Position numbers and translations under genes: made by a program
NCBI RefSeq assembly: GCF_001245615.1
Contig: NZ_CWKH01000003.1
Location: 558,001-622,000, forward strand
Length of the DNA stretch: 64,000 bases
Source: Mycolicibacterium neworleansense
Lineage (GTDB): Bacteria; Actinomycetota; Actinomycetes; Mycobacteriales; Mycobacteriaceae
Reading direction: 5' to 3'
Shown: one piece after another, positions 17,544 through 26,385 of the stretch
Numbering within the stretch: the stretch's first letter is position 1
Layout of the letters: every line of letters begins with the position of its first letter
The notes under the pieces: generated by a model
What the model was told of the DNA's origin: nothing
The model's input: only the letters and a program-made list of their open reading frames with translations
The model's database searches: none

Positions 17544-18728
17544 CCTCGCCCAGCCGCGGACACTGGACGTGTGGGCGCGGAAAGCGTTGGGGTAGTCCAC
17601 CTCCCAGTCCGTCCATCGTTTCAGCACTTCTTCGAATGCCACCCGGGCCTCCAGCCGGGCCAGCGCCGAACCCAGGCAGAAGTGCAGGCCCTGACCGAAG
17701 CTCAGATGCCCGCCGGTGCGGTGAATGTCGAACCGGTCGGGGTCGGTGAACTTCGACTCGTCGCGATTGGCCGACCCGTTGAGCAGCAACATGTATGACC
17801 CTTCGGGGATGGCCCGACCGTAGTGCTCGACATCCTGGGCGACGTACCGGGCCTGGACCGGCGAGGGCGGCTCGAAGCGCAAGGTCTCCTCCACCGCACC
17901 AGGGATCAGGCCCGGATCGGCCGCGAGCTCGCGCCGTTGGTCGGGATGCTCCCCGAGCAGCTGACCCATGAAACCGATGAGCCGAGCGGTGGTTTCATTG
18001 CCCGCGCCGGCGATCATCGCGGTGTAGGCAAGCACCTCGGTGCGCGTCAACGGCCGCGATGTCCCGTCGGCCTCCTCGATGTGTGCGGTGAGCAGATCGG
18101 TCATCAGGTCGTCGGACGGGTGCGACGCCCGCCATTCGATGTATTCGGCGAACATCGTGATGGCATCGGAGAAGATCGTCGGGCTCACTCCGTCGGCACT
18201 GGCATCCACCGACGCCACCGTGATGGCCTTGTCGTTGCGATCCCGGATGCTCTGCTGCTCCTCCTCAGGGATACCCAGCAGATAGCCGATGGTCCGCATG
18301 GGCATGAACGCCCCGAGATCGGCGACGAAGTCCAGACCGTCCTGCCCGCGCAGGGGGTCCAGCGCCTTTGCGCAGAAGTCGCGCACCAGGTCTTCGACGG
18401 CGAGCATGCGGCGCGGCGTGAAGACCCGCGACAGCAGCCGACGGTGCAGATCATGCAGGGGCGGATCCTCGAACAGCAGGATGCCCGGCGGTACCTCGAT
18501 GCCGCTGAACAGGATGTCGGCGGTGGTCCCCCGCCCTGACCGGTAGGCCTGCCAATTGGGCAGCTCCCGGGCCACGTCATCCCAACGGCTCAGCGCGTAG
18601 AAGTTGTACTTCTCGTTGTAGTACAGCGGGGCCTCGTCGCGCATCCGCTTCCAGACCGGGTACGGATCGTCGTCGATGTCGTTGTCGAACGGGTCGTAGT
18701 AGAGCTCCACCGCCTGCTGCGTCGTCAC
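17526..18728 (-). CDS. Cytochrome P450
   Basis: A soluble bacterial P450 of 400 residues. The haem-ligand loop is FGQGLHFCLGSALARLE with Cys351. The I-helix AGAGNETT carries the oxygen-activating threonine, and ETLR supplies the K-helix ExxR motif. The N-terminus has no membrane anchor. The GTG at 18728 (VTTQQAVELYYDP) is chosen because a GGGAGGGAAG ribosome site precedes it at correct spacing. It needs ferredoxin and a reductase as electron donors. The ferredoxin in the divergent operon is a two-cluster type and an unlikely partner. The substrate and CYP family are not assignable here. Confidence 0.92.
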   Translation of the reverse strand: MTTQQAVELYYDPFDNDIDDDPYPVWKRMRDEAPLYYNEKYNFYALSRWDDVARELPNWQAYRSGRGTTADILFSGIEVPPGILLFEDPPLHDLHRRLLSRVFTPRRMLAVEDLVRDFCAKALDPLRGQDGLDFVADLGAFMPMRTIGYLLGIPEEEQQSIRDRNDKAITVASVDASADGVSPTIFSDAITMFAEYIEWRASHPSDDLMTDLLTAHIEEADGTSRPLTRTEVLAYTAMIAGAGNETTARLIGFMGQLLGEHPDQRRELAADPGLIPGAVEETLRFEPPSPVQARYVAQDVEHYGRAIPEGSYMLLLNGSANRDESKFTDPDRFDIHRTGGHLSFGQGLHFCLGSALARLEARVAFEEVLKRWTDWEVDYPNAFRAHTSSVRGWARLPVKF

Positions 18729-18915
18729 CGGTCCGCTTCCCTCCCGTACCAAATAGTTGTTCCAACCTACTGTGTGGCTGGTCGGGCGGTCAATCACCGG
18801 TTCACAGCATTCTTCCAGTCAGCCTGAGCCAAACCGTCGACCCGAAATCGCGGGCGGGCGTCTACTGAGTCGGATTCGCGTGTGCTCACGCATGACCCCT
18901 CGGAGGCCCGCTCCC

Positions 18916-19875
18916 ATGTTCAACCGCTTGTTGCGCACCGCATTTGCGCTCACCCTCATCACCACGGCAATCTCCTGCAGCAGCAACGACACCAAGGCCG
19001 ACGGCTACACCCTGCGCGTCGGCGCGACCTCGGTGACCGGCACTCCGGCGGGCTCGCTGGGCTGGGGCGACCGGCAAGGCATCCTCACCGAACAGCTGAA
19101 ATCCGCCGGGGTCGGCAAGATCGAGTACTCGTTCTTCCAATCGGGCAGCGATGTCGCCTCGGCGCTGTTCGCCGGCGCGATCGACGTCGCCGCCATCGGC
19201 GACAACCCGGCCCTCCGGGCCCGCAGCCGCGACCCGAAAGTGGTTCTGCTGTCTCTTGATTCGGTCAACGGCGACGCCTGGCTGGTGGGCGCCAAGGGCG
19301 GGCCGACCGACATCAAGGGTTTGGTCGGCAAGGATGTCACCGCCCCGCAGGGCACCATCCGCGACCGCGCCGCCCGCCAGCTCATCGACGCCGCGGGCCT
19401 GACCGGCCAGATCCAGGTGCGCGACGTGCCGACACCCGAGTCCATCGCGGGGTTGAGTTCCGGCAAGATCGACGCGGCCGTGGTCACCGGCGCCAGCGCG
19501 GCCGAGCTGGAGTCCAAGGGCTTCCCCATCATCGACAGCCTGTCGCGTCACGGGTTCGGCAGCACCGGCACCAATATCGCCCTCACCTCCTTCACCGACG
19601 CCCACCCCGAGTTCACCGGCGCCTGGCAGCAAGCCGTTACCGCGGTGAACCGCGACATCACCGAGAACTTCGACGAGTATCTGGCCTGGGTTGCCCAGAC
19701 CGATGACACCGACCTGGCGTTCGTCCAGAAGTCCACCCGGGCCGAGGAATTCAACACCGAGCCGTTCCCGCAGGTGGGTGTGGACCAACTCGAGGCGGCC
19801 TACAAGTTCCTCAATGCCGACGGCTCGTTCGACAACGAATACTCGGTCCGCGAATGGGCCGGAGCCAAGTCGTGA
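18916..19875 (+). CDS. ABC transporter substrate-binding lipoprotein (sulfonate/nitrate/taurine type)
   Basis: A 319-residue exported lipoprotein. The signal peptide MFNRLLRTAFALTLITTAIS is followed by the lipid-modified Cys21. The body has the SsuA/NMT1-like pattern GATSVTGTPAG, FFQSGSDVASALFAGAIDVAAIGDNPAL, then GKDVTAPQGTIRDRAARQLI and GKIDAAVVTG. It captures a small solute outside the membrane for the permease and ATPase that follow. A GGAGG ribosome site nine bases ahead of the ATG at 18916 decides the start. The stop overlaps the permease GTG. The ligand is unknown; sulfonates are the family default. Confidence 0.87.
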   Translation: MFNRLLRTAFALTLITTAISCSSNDTKADGYTLRVGATSVTGTPAGSLGWGDRQGILTEQLKSAGVGKIEYSFFQSGSDVASALFAGAIDVAAIGDNPALRARSRDPKVVLLSLDSVNGDAWLVGAKGGPTDIKGLVGKDVTAPQGTIRDRAARQLIDAAGLTGQIQVRDVPTPESIAGLSSGKIDAAVVTGASAAELESKGFPIIDSLSRHGFGSTGTNIALTSFTDAHPEFTGAWQQAVTAVNRDITENFDEYLAWVAQTDDTDLAFVQKSTRAEEFNTEPFPQVGVDQLEAAYKFLNADGSFDNEYSVREWAGAKS

Positions 19876-20750
19876 CCGCAGCGGTCACCAGCGCCGAAGC
19901 GGTCCGCACCCCGCCCACCGGCCCGGAGCTCGTCGAGGTCGTCGGCGGCCACAGCCGGCGAAAAGGGTTGTGGGCGCGCATTCCCCGGCCGGTGCGCCGG
20001 TTGATGAGCCCGGCGCTGATCCTGGCGGCGTGGACCATCGGCTCGGCCACCGGGCTGCTCAACGCCGACCTGTTCCCGCCTCCGACCCAGGTGGCGGCCA
20101 CCGCGTGGCGACTGTTGGGTGACGGTCAGCTCGCCACCCATGTCGGCGCCTCTGCCATCCGGGTTCTGACCGGCACGGTGCTGGGCATCCTGATCGGTGT
20201 CCTGCTCGCGGTCGCGGCGGGGCTGACCCGCACCGGCGAGGACCTGCTCGACTGGACCATGCAGATCCTCAAGGCGGTACCGAACTTCGCGTTGACTCCG
20301 CTGCTGATCATCTGGATGGGCATCGGCGAGGGCCCCAAGGTCGTACTCATCACCACCGGTGTGGCGATCGCGATCTACATCAACACCTACTCGGGCATCC
20401 GCGGCGTGGACCGGCAGCTCGTCGAGATGGCGCAGACCTTGGAGGCCGGCCGGCGCACTCTCATCACCCAGGTGATCCTGCCCGGGGCGATGCCGAATTT
20501 CCTTGTCGGCCTGCGCCTCGGGCTGTCGAGCGCGTGGCTGAGCCTGATCTTCGCCGAGATGATCAACACCACCCAGGGCATCGGATACCTGATGTCGCGC
20601 GCCCAGACCAACCTGCAGTTCGACGTCTCACTGCTGGTCATCGTGATCTACGCGGTCGCCGGCCTGCTGTCCTACACCCTGGTGCGGATTCTGGAGCGGC
20701 TGTTGCTGTCCTGGCGCAACGGGTTCGAGGGGCTGGGAGCGCCGGCATGA
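19872..20750 (+). CDS. ABC transporter permease (SsuC/TauC type)
   Basis: A 292-residue inner-membrane permease with six or so helices. It carries the binding-protein-dependent EAA loop at about residues 197-220 (TLEAGRRTLITQVILPGAMP), which docks on the ATPase. KAVPNFALTPLLIIWMGIGE is typical of sulfonate, taurine and nitrate permeases. The GTG overlaps the stop of the lipoprotein gene (GTGA), and its own stop overlaps the ATPase ATG (ATGA), so all three are made together. Confidence 0.9.
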   Translation: MTAAVTSAEAVRTPPTGPELVEVVGGHSRRKGLWARIPRPVRRLMSPALILAAWTIGSATGLLNADLFPPPTQVAATAWRLLGDGQLATHVGASAIRVLTGTVLGILIGVLLAVAAGLTRTGEDLLDWTMQILKAVPNFALTPLLIIWMGIGEGPKVVLITTGVAIAIYINTYSGIRGVDRQLVEMAQTLEAGRRTLITQVILPGAMPNFLVGLRLGLSSAWLSLIFAEMINTTQGIGYLMSRAQTNLQFDVSLLVIVIYAVAGLLSYTLVRILERLLLSWRNGFEGLGAPA

Positions 20751-21481
20751 GCACCGTGGTCGAGGTGCAGGGCCTGCATCGGGCCTTCGGCGAGCAGCAG
20801 GTGTTGGAGAACCTCGAGCTGCAGATCGCCGACGGTGAATTCGTCGCGATGCTGGGCCGGTCGGGTTCGGGCAAGAGCACGCTGCTGCGCGTGCTGGCCG
20901 GTCTCGACGGCCAGGTCACCGGATCGGTGCGCGTGCCCCGCTCCCGGGCGGTGGTGTTCCAGAACCCGCGGCTGCTCCCGTGGCGGCGCGCGCTGGCCAA
21001 TGTGACCTTCGCACTGCCCGACGCCGGCCCCGACGCGCCCACCCGGACCGCGCGTGGGCGGTCCGCACTCGAAGAGGTGGGCCTGGCGGAGAAGACCAGA
21101 GCGTGGCCGCTCTCCTTGTCCGGCGGTGAGGCGCAACGGGTTTCACTGGCCCGCGCCCTGGTCCGCGAACCCGACCTGCTGCTGCTCGACGAGCCGTTCG
21201 GCGCGCTCGACGCGTTGACCCGCCTGAAGATGTACGGGCTGCTGCACGAATTGTGGTCCCGCAGGCACATGGCGGTCCTGCATGTCACCCATGACGTCGA
21301 CGAGGCGATCCTGCTGGCCGACCGGGTCGTGGTGCTCTCGGGTGGGCAGGTCTCACTGGACCGTCGCGTCGATTTGCCGTTCCCCCGCACCCGAAGCGAC
21401 GACGGATTCGACGAGCTGCGCCGCGTGCTGCTCGCCGAGCTCGGCGTCCGAGAGGAAGTAGGCCATGACCGCTCCCGCTGA
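20747..21481 (+). CDS. ABC transporter ATP-binding protein (SsuB/TauB type)
   Basis: A 244-residue ATPase with every hallmark: Walker A GRSGSGKST (37-45), Q-loop Gln72 in FQNPRLLPW, signature LSGGEAQRVSLARAL (124-138), Walker B LLLLDEPFGALDA (144-156) and the switch His182 in HVTHDVDEA. It is most like the sulfonate/nitrate importer ATPases. The ATG overlaps the permease stop. The 3' end overlaps the next gene, a flavoprotein, by 17 bases, which ties transport to the redox enzyme. Confidence 0.92.
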   Translation: MSTVVEVQGLHRAFGEQQVLENLELQIADGEFVAMLGRSGSGKSTLLRVLAGLDGQVTGSVRVPRSRAVVFQNPRLLPWRRALANVTFALPDAGPDAPTRTARGRSALEEVGLAEKTRAWPLSLSGGEAQRVSLARALVREPDLLLLDEPFGALDALTRLKMYGLLHELWSRRHMAVLHVTHDVDEAILLADRVVVLSGGQVSLDRRVDLPFPRTRSDDGFDELRRVLLAELGVREEVGHDRSR

Positions 21482-23057
21482 CCCCGAGGTGTACCGCACC
21501 GATGTCCTGGTGATCGGCGGTGGCCCCGCAGCCACCTGGGCGGCCATCTCCGCGATCGAATCCGGGGCCCGGGTCATCCTGGTGGACAAGGGTTACTGCG
21601 GCACCAGCGGTGCGACCGCCGCCGGCGGCAACAATCTGTGGGCGATCGGCCCGGGCCCGCGGCGCGAGGATTCCGTGCGGGAACGCGAGCTGGCAGCCGG
21701 GCGGATCACCGACTCCGACTGGATGTTCCGGGTGCTGGCCACCTCATGGGACCGGCTCGAGCACCTGTCCGAGTGGGGCTACCCCTTTCCGGTGGGCGCC
21801 GACGGCCGCGAGATGCGCAGTAGCCTGCAGGGGCCCGAATACATGCGCCGCATGCGTCGCAAGGCTCACCGCAGCGGCGTGCGCATCCTCGATCACCACC
21901 CGGCGCTCGACCTGACTGCCGACCGTGACGGGGTCATCACCGGCGCCACCGGTATCGCGCGCCAGGACGGCGGCCGGCCATGGCAGATCGCCGCGGGCGC
22001 CGTCGTACTGGCCACCGGCGGAACCGCCTTCCTGTCCGGAACGTTCGGCACCAACGTCGACACCGGAGAAGGTCTGTTGATGGCCGCCGAACACGGCGCG
22101 CACCTGTCCGGCATGGAGTTCTGCACCGCATACGCGCTGGCCCCCGAGTGGGGCGTGCACACCAAGGGCCGAATGCTGCAGTGGGGCAGCTTCTATGACG
22201 AGCACGGCCGGCCGTTCACCACTCAGCGTGGGCTCAGCGGGCGGCAGGACGCGCAGCGCGCGCTGACCCGCGGCGAGCGGGTGTTCGCCCGGCTGGACCG
22301 CGCCCCCGAGCACATCCGCCAGACCATGCGCGACGCCCAGCCCAACTACTTCCTGCCGCTGGACAAGGCCGGCATCGACCCGTTCATCACGGCCTACCCG
22401 GTGCGGATGGTCTACGAGGGGTCGGTGCGCGGCACCGGCGGCCTACGGCTGGCCGGGGCCGATTGTGCGACAACGGTTCCCGGCCTGTATGCCGCGGGTG
22501 ACGCCGCCACCCGCGAGCTCATCACCGGGGCGCTGTCCGGCGGTGGCAGCCGCAACGGCTCGTGGGCGATCGCGTCGGGCACCTTCGCCGGGCGCGGTGC
22601 CGCCGAGTTCAGCCGTACCCGGCGGGCACAGGTGGGTCAGCCCGCCATAGTCGCGCCCCGCTCGCGCGCGGGCGCGCCAACGGTCGAGGATGTTGTGGCG
22701 GCCGCGCAGTCGCATGTCCTGCCGCCACAGCGCAGTTACCTGAAATCCGAAGAGCGGCTGCAAGAGTCCGCCGATGCCCTGGAAGCCGTGTGGCGCGATA
22801 TCGCCGACGGCCTGGCACCGGTGGCCCCGCGTGACGTCTACAAGCAGCGTCAGGCACAGGCCATGGTCGCCGCGGCCCGCTGGATCACCGCGGCGTCCCT
22901 GGCCCGGCCCGAAAGCCGCGGCCTGCACCGCCGCGAGGACCTGCCCGATTCCGATCACCGCTACGAGCACCGCATCCTGGTCGGCGGCCTGGACCAGGTC
23001 TGGACCGCACCCGACCCCGTTGCCCCGCAACTCATCTCCTCAGAGGCCGTGGCGTGA
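21465..23057 (+). CDS. FAD-binding oxidoreductase of the fumarate reductase / aspartate oxidase / AprA superfamily
   Basis: A 530-residue flavoprotein. The FAD Rossmann start is VLVIGGGPAATWAAISAIES (residues 10-29), followed by GTSGATAAGGNN. The FAD-closing segment TTVPGLYAAGDAATRELITG lies near residue 340, and GGGSRNGSWAIASG near residue 357. The family's MEF motif is present as MEFCTAYALAPEW. The His-Pro-Thr triplet that follows it in fumarate reductases and L-aspartate oxidases is absent, so neither activity is likely. The helical C-terminus resembles AprA/SdhA-type caps. It is coupled to a ferredoxin gene by a GTGA overlap. Adenylylsulfate-reductase-like chemistry on an imported sulfur compound is a guess. 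Confidence 0.82.
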   Translation: MTAPADPEVYRTDVLVIGGGPAATWAAISAIESGARVILVDKGYCGTSGATAAGGNNLWAIGPGPRREDSVRERELAAGRITDSDWMFRVLATSWDRLEHLSEWGYPFPVGADGREMRSSLQGPEYMRRMRRKAHRSGVRILDHHPALDLTADRDGVITGATGIARQDGGRPWQIAAGAVVLATGGTAFLSGTFGTNVDTGEGLLMAAEHGAHLSGMEFCTAYALAPEWGVHTKGRMLQWGSFYDEHGRPFTTQRGLSGRQDAQRALTRGERVFARLDRAPEHIRQTMRDAQPNYFLPLDKAGIDPFITAYPVRMVYEGSVRGTGGLRLAGADCATTVPGLYAAGDAATRELITGALSGGGSRNGSWAIASGTFAGRGAAEFSRTRRAQVGQPAIVAPRSRAGAPTVEDVVAAAQSHVLPPQRSYLKSEERLQESADALEAVWRDIADGLAPVAPRDVYKQRQAQAMVAAARWITAASLARPESRGLHRREDLPDSDHRYEHRILVGGLDQVWTAPDPVAPQLISSEAVA

Positions 23058-23464
23058 TCGAGATCGTCAGCAGCTCGGCGTGCATCAAGTGCGACGTCTG
23101 CATCAAGGTGTGCCCCACCGACGTCTTCGACCGCGGCGCCGACGGAGTCCCCGTCATCGCCCGTCAGTCCGACTGCCAAACCTGCTTCATGTGCGAGGCC
23201 TACTGCCCCACCGACGCGCTCTACGTTTCCCCGGTCGCCACTCCCGTCGGCGCCGACAGCCCGCACGCGTCCGAATCGGCGGTCAGCGGCGCGGGGTTGC
23301 TCGGCGGCTACCGGGAGATGGTGGGTTGGGGCGGGGGACGCACGCCCGGATCACGGCTGGACCAGAATCCGGTGCTCACCTCGATTCCACCGCTGGCCGA
23401 GCCACGGCTGAGCACGCCCGCGGATCTCGCGGAGGGCCCCTGGAATCATCAGAGGCAAGCCTGA
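23054..23464 (+). CDS. Two-cluster [4Fe-4S] ferredoxin, likely partner subunit of the flavoprotein
   Basis: A 136-residue iron-sulfur protein with two CxxCxxCxxxCP motifs, CIKCDVCIKVCP (residues 10-21) and CQTCFMCEAYCP (about 41-52). This predicts two [4Fe-4S] clusters. The pairing with an FAD subunit is like AprB/AprA. A polar C-terminal tail of about 75 residues contains GYREMVGWGGGRTPGS, possibly for docking. It is the last gene of the five-gene operon and starts inside the flavoprotein stop codon. Confidence 0.88.
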   Translation: MIEIVSSSACIKCDVCIKVCPTDVFDRGADGVPVIARQSDCQTCFMCEAYCPTDALYVSPVATPVGADSPHASESAVSGAGLLGGYREMVGWGGGRTPGSRLDQNPVLTSIPPLAEPRLSTPADLAEGPWNHQRQA

Positions 23465-23553
23465 CCATCCGCCTGCGGCCGACGGACAATTTTGTGCGTC
23501 TCCGACCTCTCAGCCTGTTACGTTTGCGCAGACGGTGAGGAGGATCGCCCCGG

Positions 23554-23982
23554 ATGTTCGCAAGACCAGCGCAGGCCGCCCCGCGCAACAGCCTTGCCAT
23601 CATCACCGTCGCCCTCAGCCTGCTCTGCGGCGTCGCGAGTCTGTGGGCGATGGGATCTTCGGCATTCGCCGTGTGGGTGGCCTCCCCCATGGGCACCGCC
23701 CTCCTGCGTTATCCATTGGTGGTCCTGCCGGTGACCGCGGTGGGCATGCTCATCGCGGCGGCGCTGTTCATCCAGGGCGCAGTCAGATTGCTGCGCCGTC
23801 GAATATCCGGCCCAGCGCTGATCGTGGCGGGCACCGTCCTCACCGTGGCACTGTCGGCCATCAGCAGCTACATGTTCAGTGGCACGATGGCCACGGCATC
23901 GCTGGTGAGCTCCCTGGGCCTGCCGGCCCTCACGGCGATTTGTGCGTTACTGCCCGGCACCCGACGTTGGTGCCTGGCTTAG
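23554..23982 (+). CDS. Four-helix membrane protein of unknown function
   Basis: 142 residues with four hydrophobic segments and the unit LLRRRISGPALIVAGTVLTV. It ends ALLPGTRRWCLA. The unit and the ending parallel the proteins at 15933 and 16656, so it belongs to the same local family. A GAGGAGGAT ribosome site precedes the ATG. Its stop overlaps the uvrD1 stop by 4 bases on the opposite strand. No function is recognised. Confidence 0.8.
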   Translation: MFARPAQAAPRNSLAIITVALSLLCGVASLWAMGSSAFAVWVASPMGTALLRYPLVVLPVTAVGMLIAAALFIQGAVRLLRRRISGPALIVAGTVLTVALSAISSYMFSGTMATASLVSSLGLPALTAICALLPGTRRWCLA

Positions 23983-26315
23983 AGCTTCTGCACCGGCGCG
24001 TGATTGTGCATCAGCTTGACGCGACCGGCACTGCCGAAGTCGATCAGTGACATCGCCGATTCGCCGGTACCCGAGACCTCCTCGACGCGGCCCAAACCGT
24101 ACTTGTCGTGCGTGACGCGGTCGCCGGGCTCCAGCGTGATCACCGCGCGGTTGCGGGCGGGCGCGGGCCGTGACGGCGACGGGCGCGGGGTCCCGTAACG
24201 GCCGGCATTGCCGACCGGCGCGCTCATCGACGACGGCTGCTCGATGCGCCGCCAGTTGATCAGGTCCTCCGGAATCTCGCGCAGGAACCGCGATTCCGGG
24301 TTGAGCATGGGCTGCCCCCACGACGAGCGCACCTTGGCCCGCGACAGATACAGCCGCTTACGGGCCCGGGTGATGCCGACGTAGGCCAGCCGGCGTTCCT
24401 CCGAGAGCTCGTTGGGATCGCCCAATGCCCGCATGTGCGGGAACATGCCGTCCTCCCAGCCGGTGACGAACACCGCCGGGAACTCCAGACCCTTGGCGGT
24501 GTGCAGCGTCATCATCGTCACCACGCCCGCGCCGTCTTCGGGGATCTCGTCGGCGTCGGCCACCAGAGACACCCGCTCCAGGAACTGGGCCAGCACCCCG
24601 GTGTCGGGGATGTCCTCGTCGAGTGGCTCGCCCTCGCCCTGCTCGGCCAAAGCCCGGGCGTTGGCCAGGTCGGTGCTGAATTCGTGGGCGACACTGACCA
24701 ATTCGTTGAGGTTGTCCAACCGGGCCAGGTCCTGCGGATCGCTGGAGGCCTCCAACTCACGCCGGTAGCCCGTGCGTTCCAGCACGGCCTCCACCAGATC
24801 ACCCAGCTCGTCATCGAGCTTGGCCCGCAACTGGTCCAGCATCTCCACGAAACTCGCGATGGCCTTCTCCGAGCGGGAATTCAGCATCGGCACCCGCCCC
24901 TCGGCGGCAGCCTGCAGCGCATCGTTGAAGCTGGCCCCGGTGTTCTCGGCGTAGACCGCCACGCAGGCCTCGGCCCGGTCACCGATGCCGCGGCGCGGGG
25001 TATTGAGAATGCGGCGCATGCTCACCGAATCACCCGGATTGTCCAGCACGCGCAGGTAGGCCACGATGTCGCGGATCTCGCGGCGCTCGTAGAACCGGAC
25101 GCCACCGACCACCTTGTACGGGATCCCGGCGCGGATGAACACTTCCTCCAGCGCGCGCGAGGAGTTGTTGGTGCGGTAGAACACCGCGACGTCACCGTAT
25201 TTCAAGCCCTCGCTGTCGGCGAGAGCGTCGATCTCCTCGGCGACGAAGCGGGCCTCGTCATGCTCGTTGTCGGCGACGTAGCCGACGATCAGCTCGCCCT
25301 CACCCTCCTCGGTCCACAGCCGCTTCTCCCGGCGGCCCGTGTTGCGGGCGATCACCGAGTTGGCCGCGTTCAGGATGGTCTGGGTGGAGCGGTAGTTCTG
25401 CTCCAGCAGGATCGTCGTCGCGTCCGGATAGTCGCGCTCGAAATCCTCGATGTTGCGGATCGTCGCCCCGCGGAACGCGTAGATGGACTGATCGGCGTCA
25501 CCCACCACGCACAGCTCCGACGGGCCCACGCCGTCGTTCTCGTCGAGGTGGTGCCCCACCAACTCCCGCACCAACACGTACTGCGCATGGTTGGTGTCCT
25601 GGTACTCGTCGACCAGGATGTGGCGGAACCGGCGCCGGTAGTACTGGGCGATCTGCGGGAAGGCCTGCAGGATGCCGACCGTCTCCCCGATCAGATCATC
25701 GAAGTCCAGCGCATTGGCCGCGCGGAGCCTGCGCTGATATTCGCCGTAGACCTGGGCGATGATGCCGGCCATCTCCTCGGCGGCCTCAGAGGCTTCCGCG
25801 GCCGCCTGCTCGGGCCCGATCAACTCGTTCTTCAGGTTGGAGATGCCGTTGGCCAGCAGCCGCGGCGAATACCGCTTGGTGTCCAACCCCATGTCCTTGC
25901 CGATCATCATCAGCAGGCGCCGGGAATCGTCGGAATCGTAGATCGAGAAGTTGGAGTTCAGCCCCGGCAGCAGCGAGGCCTGGTTGCGCAGGATCCGCAC
26001 ACAGGTGGAGTGGAACGTCGACACCCACATGTTGCGTGCCCGCGGGCCGACCAGGCCGACCACCCGCTCACGCATCTCGGCAGCGGCCTTGTTGGTGAAC
26101 GTGATCGCCAGGATCTGGCCCACCCCGACGTCACGGGCGGCCAGCAGATACGCGATACGCCTGGTCAGCACCGCCGTCTTGCCTGACCCCGCGCCCGCGA
26201 CGATCAACAGCGGCGACCCTTGATGCAGCACCGCTTGGCGCTGCTGCGGGTTCAAGCCGTCAAGAAGTTCATCAACATCTGCAGCAACTGGCGAGGCGAC
26301 GGGGGAAGTGGTCAT
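23979..26315 (-). CDS. uvrD1: ATP-dependent DNA helicase UvrD1/PcrA
   Basis: A superfamily-1 3'-5' helicase of 778 residues, used in nucleotide excision repair. The Q-motif GLNPQQRQAV and Walker A IVAGAGSGKTAVLTRR lie near residues 24-50. Motif II VDEYQDTNHAQYVLV, motif III VGDADQSIYAFRGA, motif IV LEQNYRSTQ and motif VI YVGITRARKRLYL follow in order. The C-terminal GDRVTHDKYGLGRVEEV is the UvrD/PcrA tudor-like RNA-polymerase-binding domain. Mycobacterial UvrD1 is reported to be stimulated by Ku, whose gene lies 27 kb away. It is divergent from the chorismate mutase gene. Confidence 0.96.
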   Translation of the reverse strand: MTTSPVASPVAADVDELLDGLNPQQRQAVLHQGSPLLIVAGAGSGKTAVLTRRIAYLLAARDVGVGQILAITFTNKAAAEMRERVVGLVGPRARNMWVSTFHSTCVRILRNQASLLPGLNSNFSIYDSDDSRRLLMMIGKDMGLDTKRYSPRLLANGISNLKNELIGPEQAAAEASEAAEEMAGIIAQVYGEYQRRLRAANALDFDDLIGETVGILQAFPQIAQYYRRRFRHILVDEYQDTNHAQYVLVRELVGHHLDENDGVGPSELCVVGDADQSIYAFRGATIRNIEDFERDYPDATTILLEQNYRSTQTILNAANSVIARNTGRREKRLWTEEGEGELIVGYVADNEHDEARFVAEEIDALADSEGLKYGDVAVFYRTNNSSRALEEVFIRAGIPYKVVGGVRFYERREIRDIVAYLRVLDNPGDSVSMRRILNTPRRGIGDRAEACVAVYAENTGASFNDALQAAAEGRVPMLNSRSEKAIASFVEMLDQLRAKLDDELGDLVEAVLERTGYRRELEASSDPQDLARLDNLNELVSVAHEFSTDLANARALAEQGEGEPLDEDIPDTGVLAQFLERVSLVADADEIPEDGAGVVTMMTLHTAKGLEFPAVFVTGWEDGMFPHMRALGDPNELSEERRLAYVGITRARKRLYLSRAKVRSSWGQPMLNPESRFLREIPEDLINWRRIEQPSSMSAPVGNAGRYGTPRPSPSRPAPARNRAVITLEPGDRVTHDKYGLGRVEEVSGTGESAMSLIDFGSAGRVKLMHNHAPVQKL

Positions 26316-26385
26316 CTTGTGTTCAAACTTACCGCTGGGCGGGGACAGTTTTGCGCTGGCACGGGCCGACTGGGACTATCAGCTT

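Noticed and set aside
21465..23057. Calling the flavoprotein L-aspartate oxidase (nadB) or fumarate reductase
   Set aside because: The His-Pro-Thr segment after MEF is missing, and the neighbours are a transporter and a ferredoxin rather than nadA/nadC or frd genes.
24435..26186. A long open frame antisense to uvrD1
   Set aside because: It mirrors the codon pattern of the real helicase gene; high-GC DNA leaves the opposite frame open and the product resembles no family.
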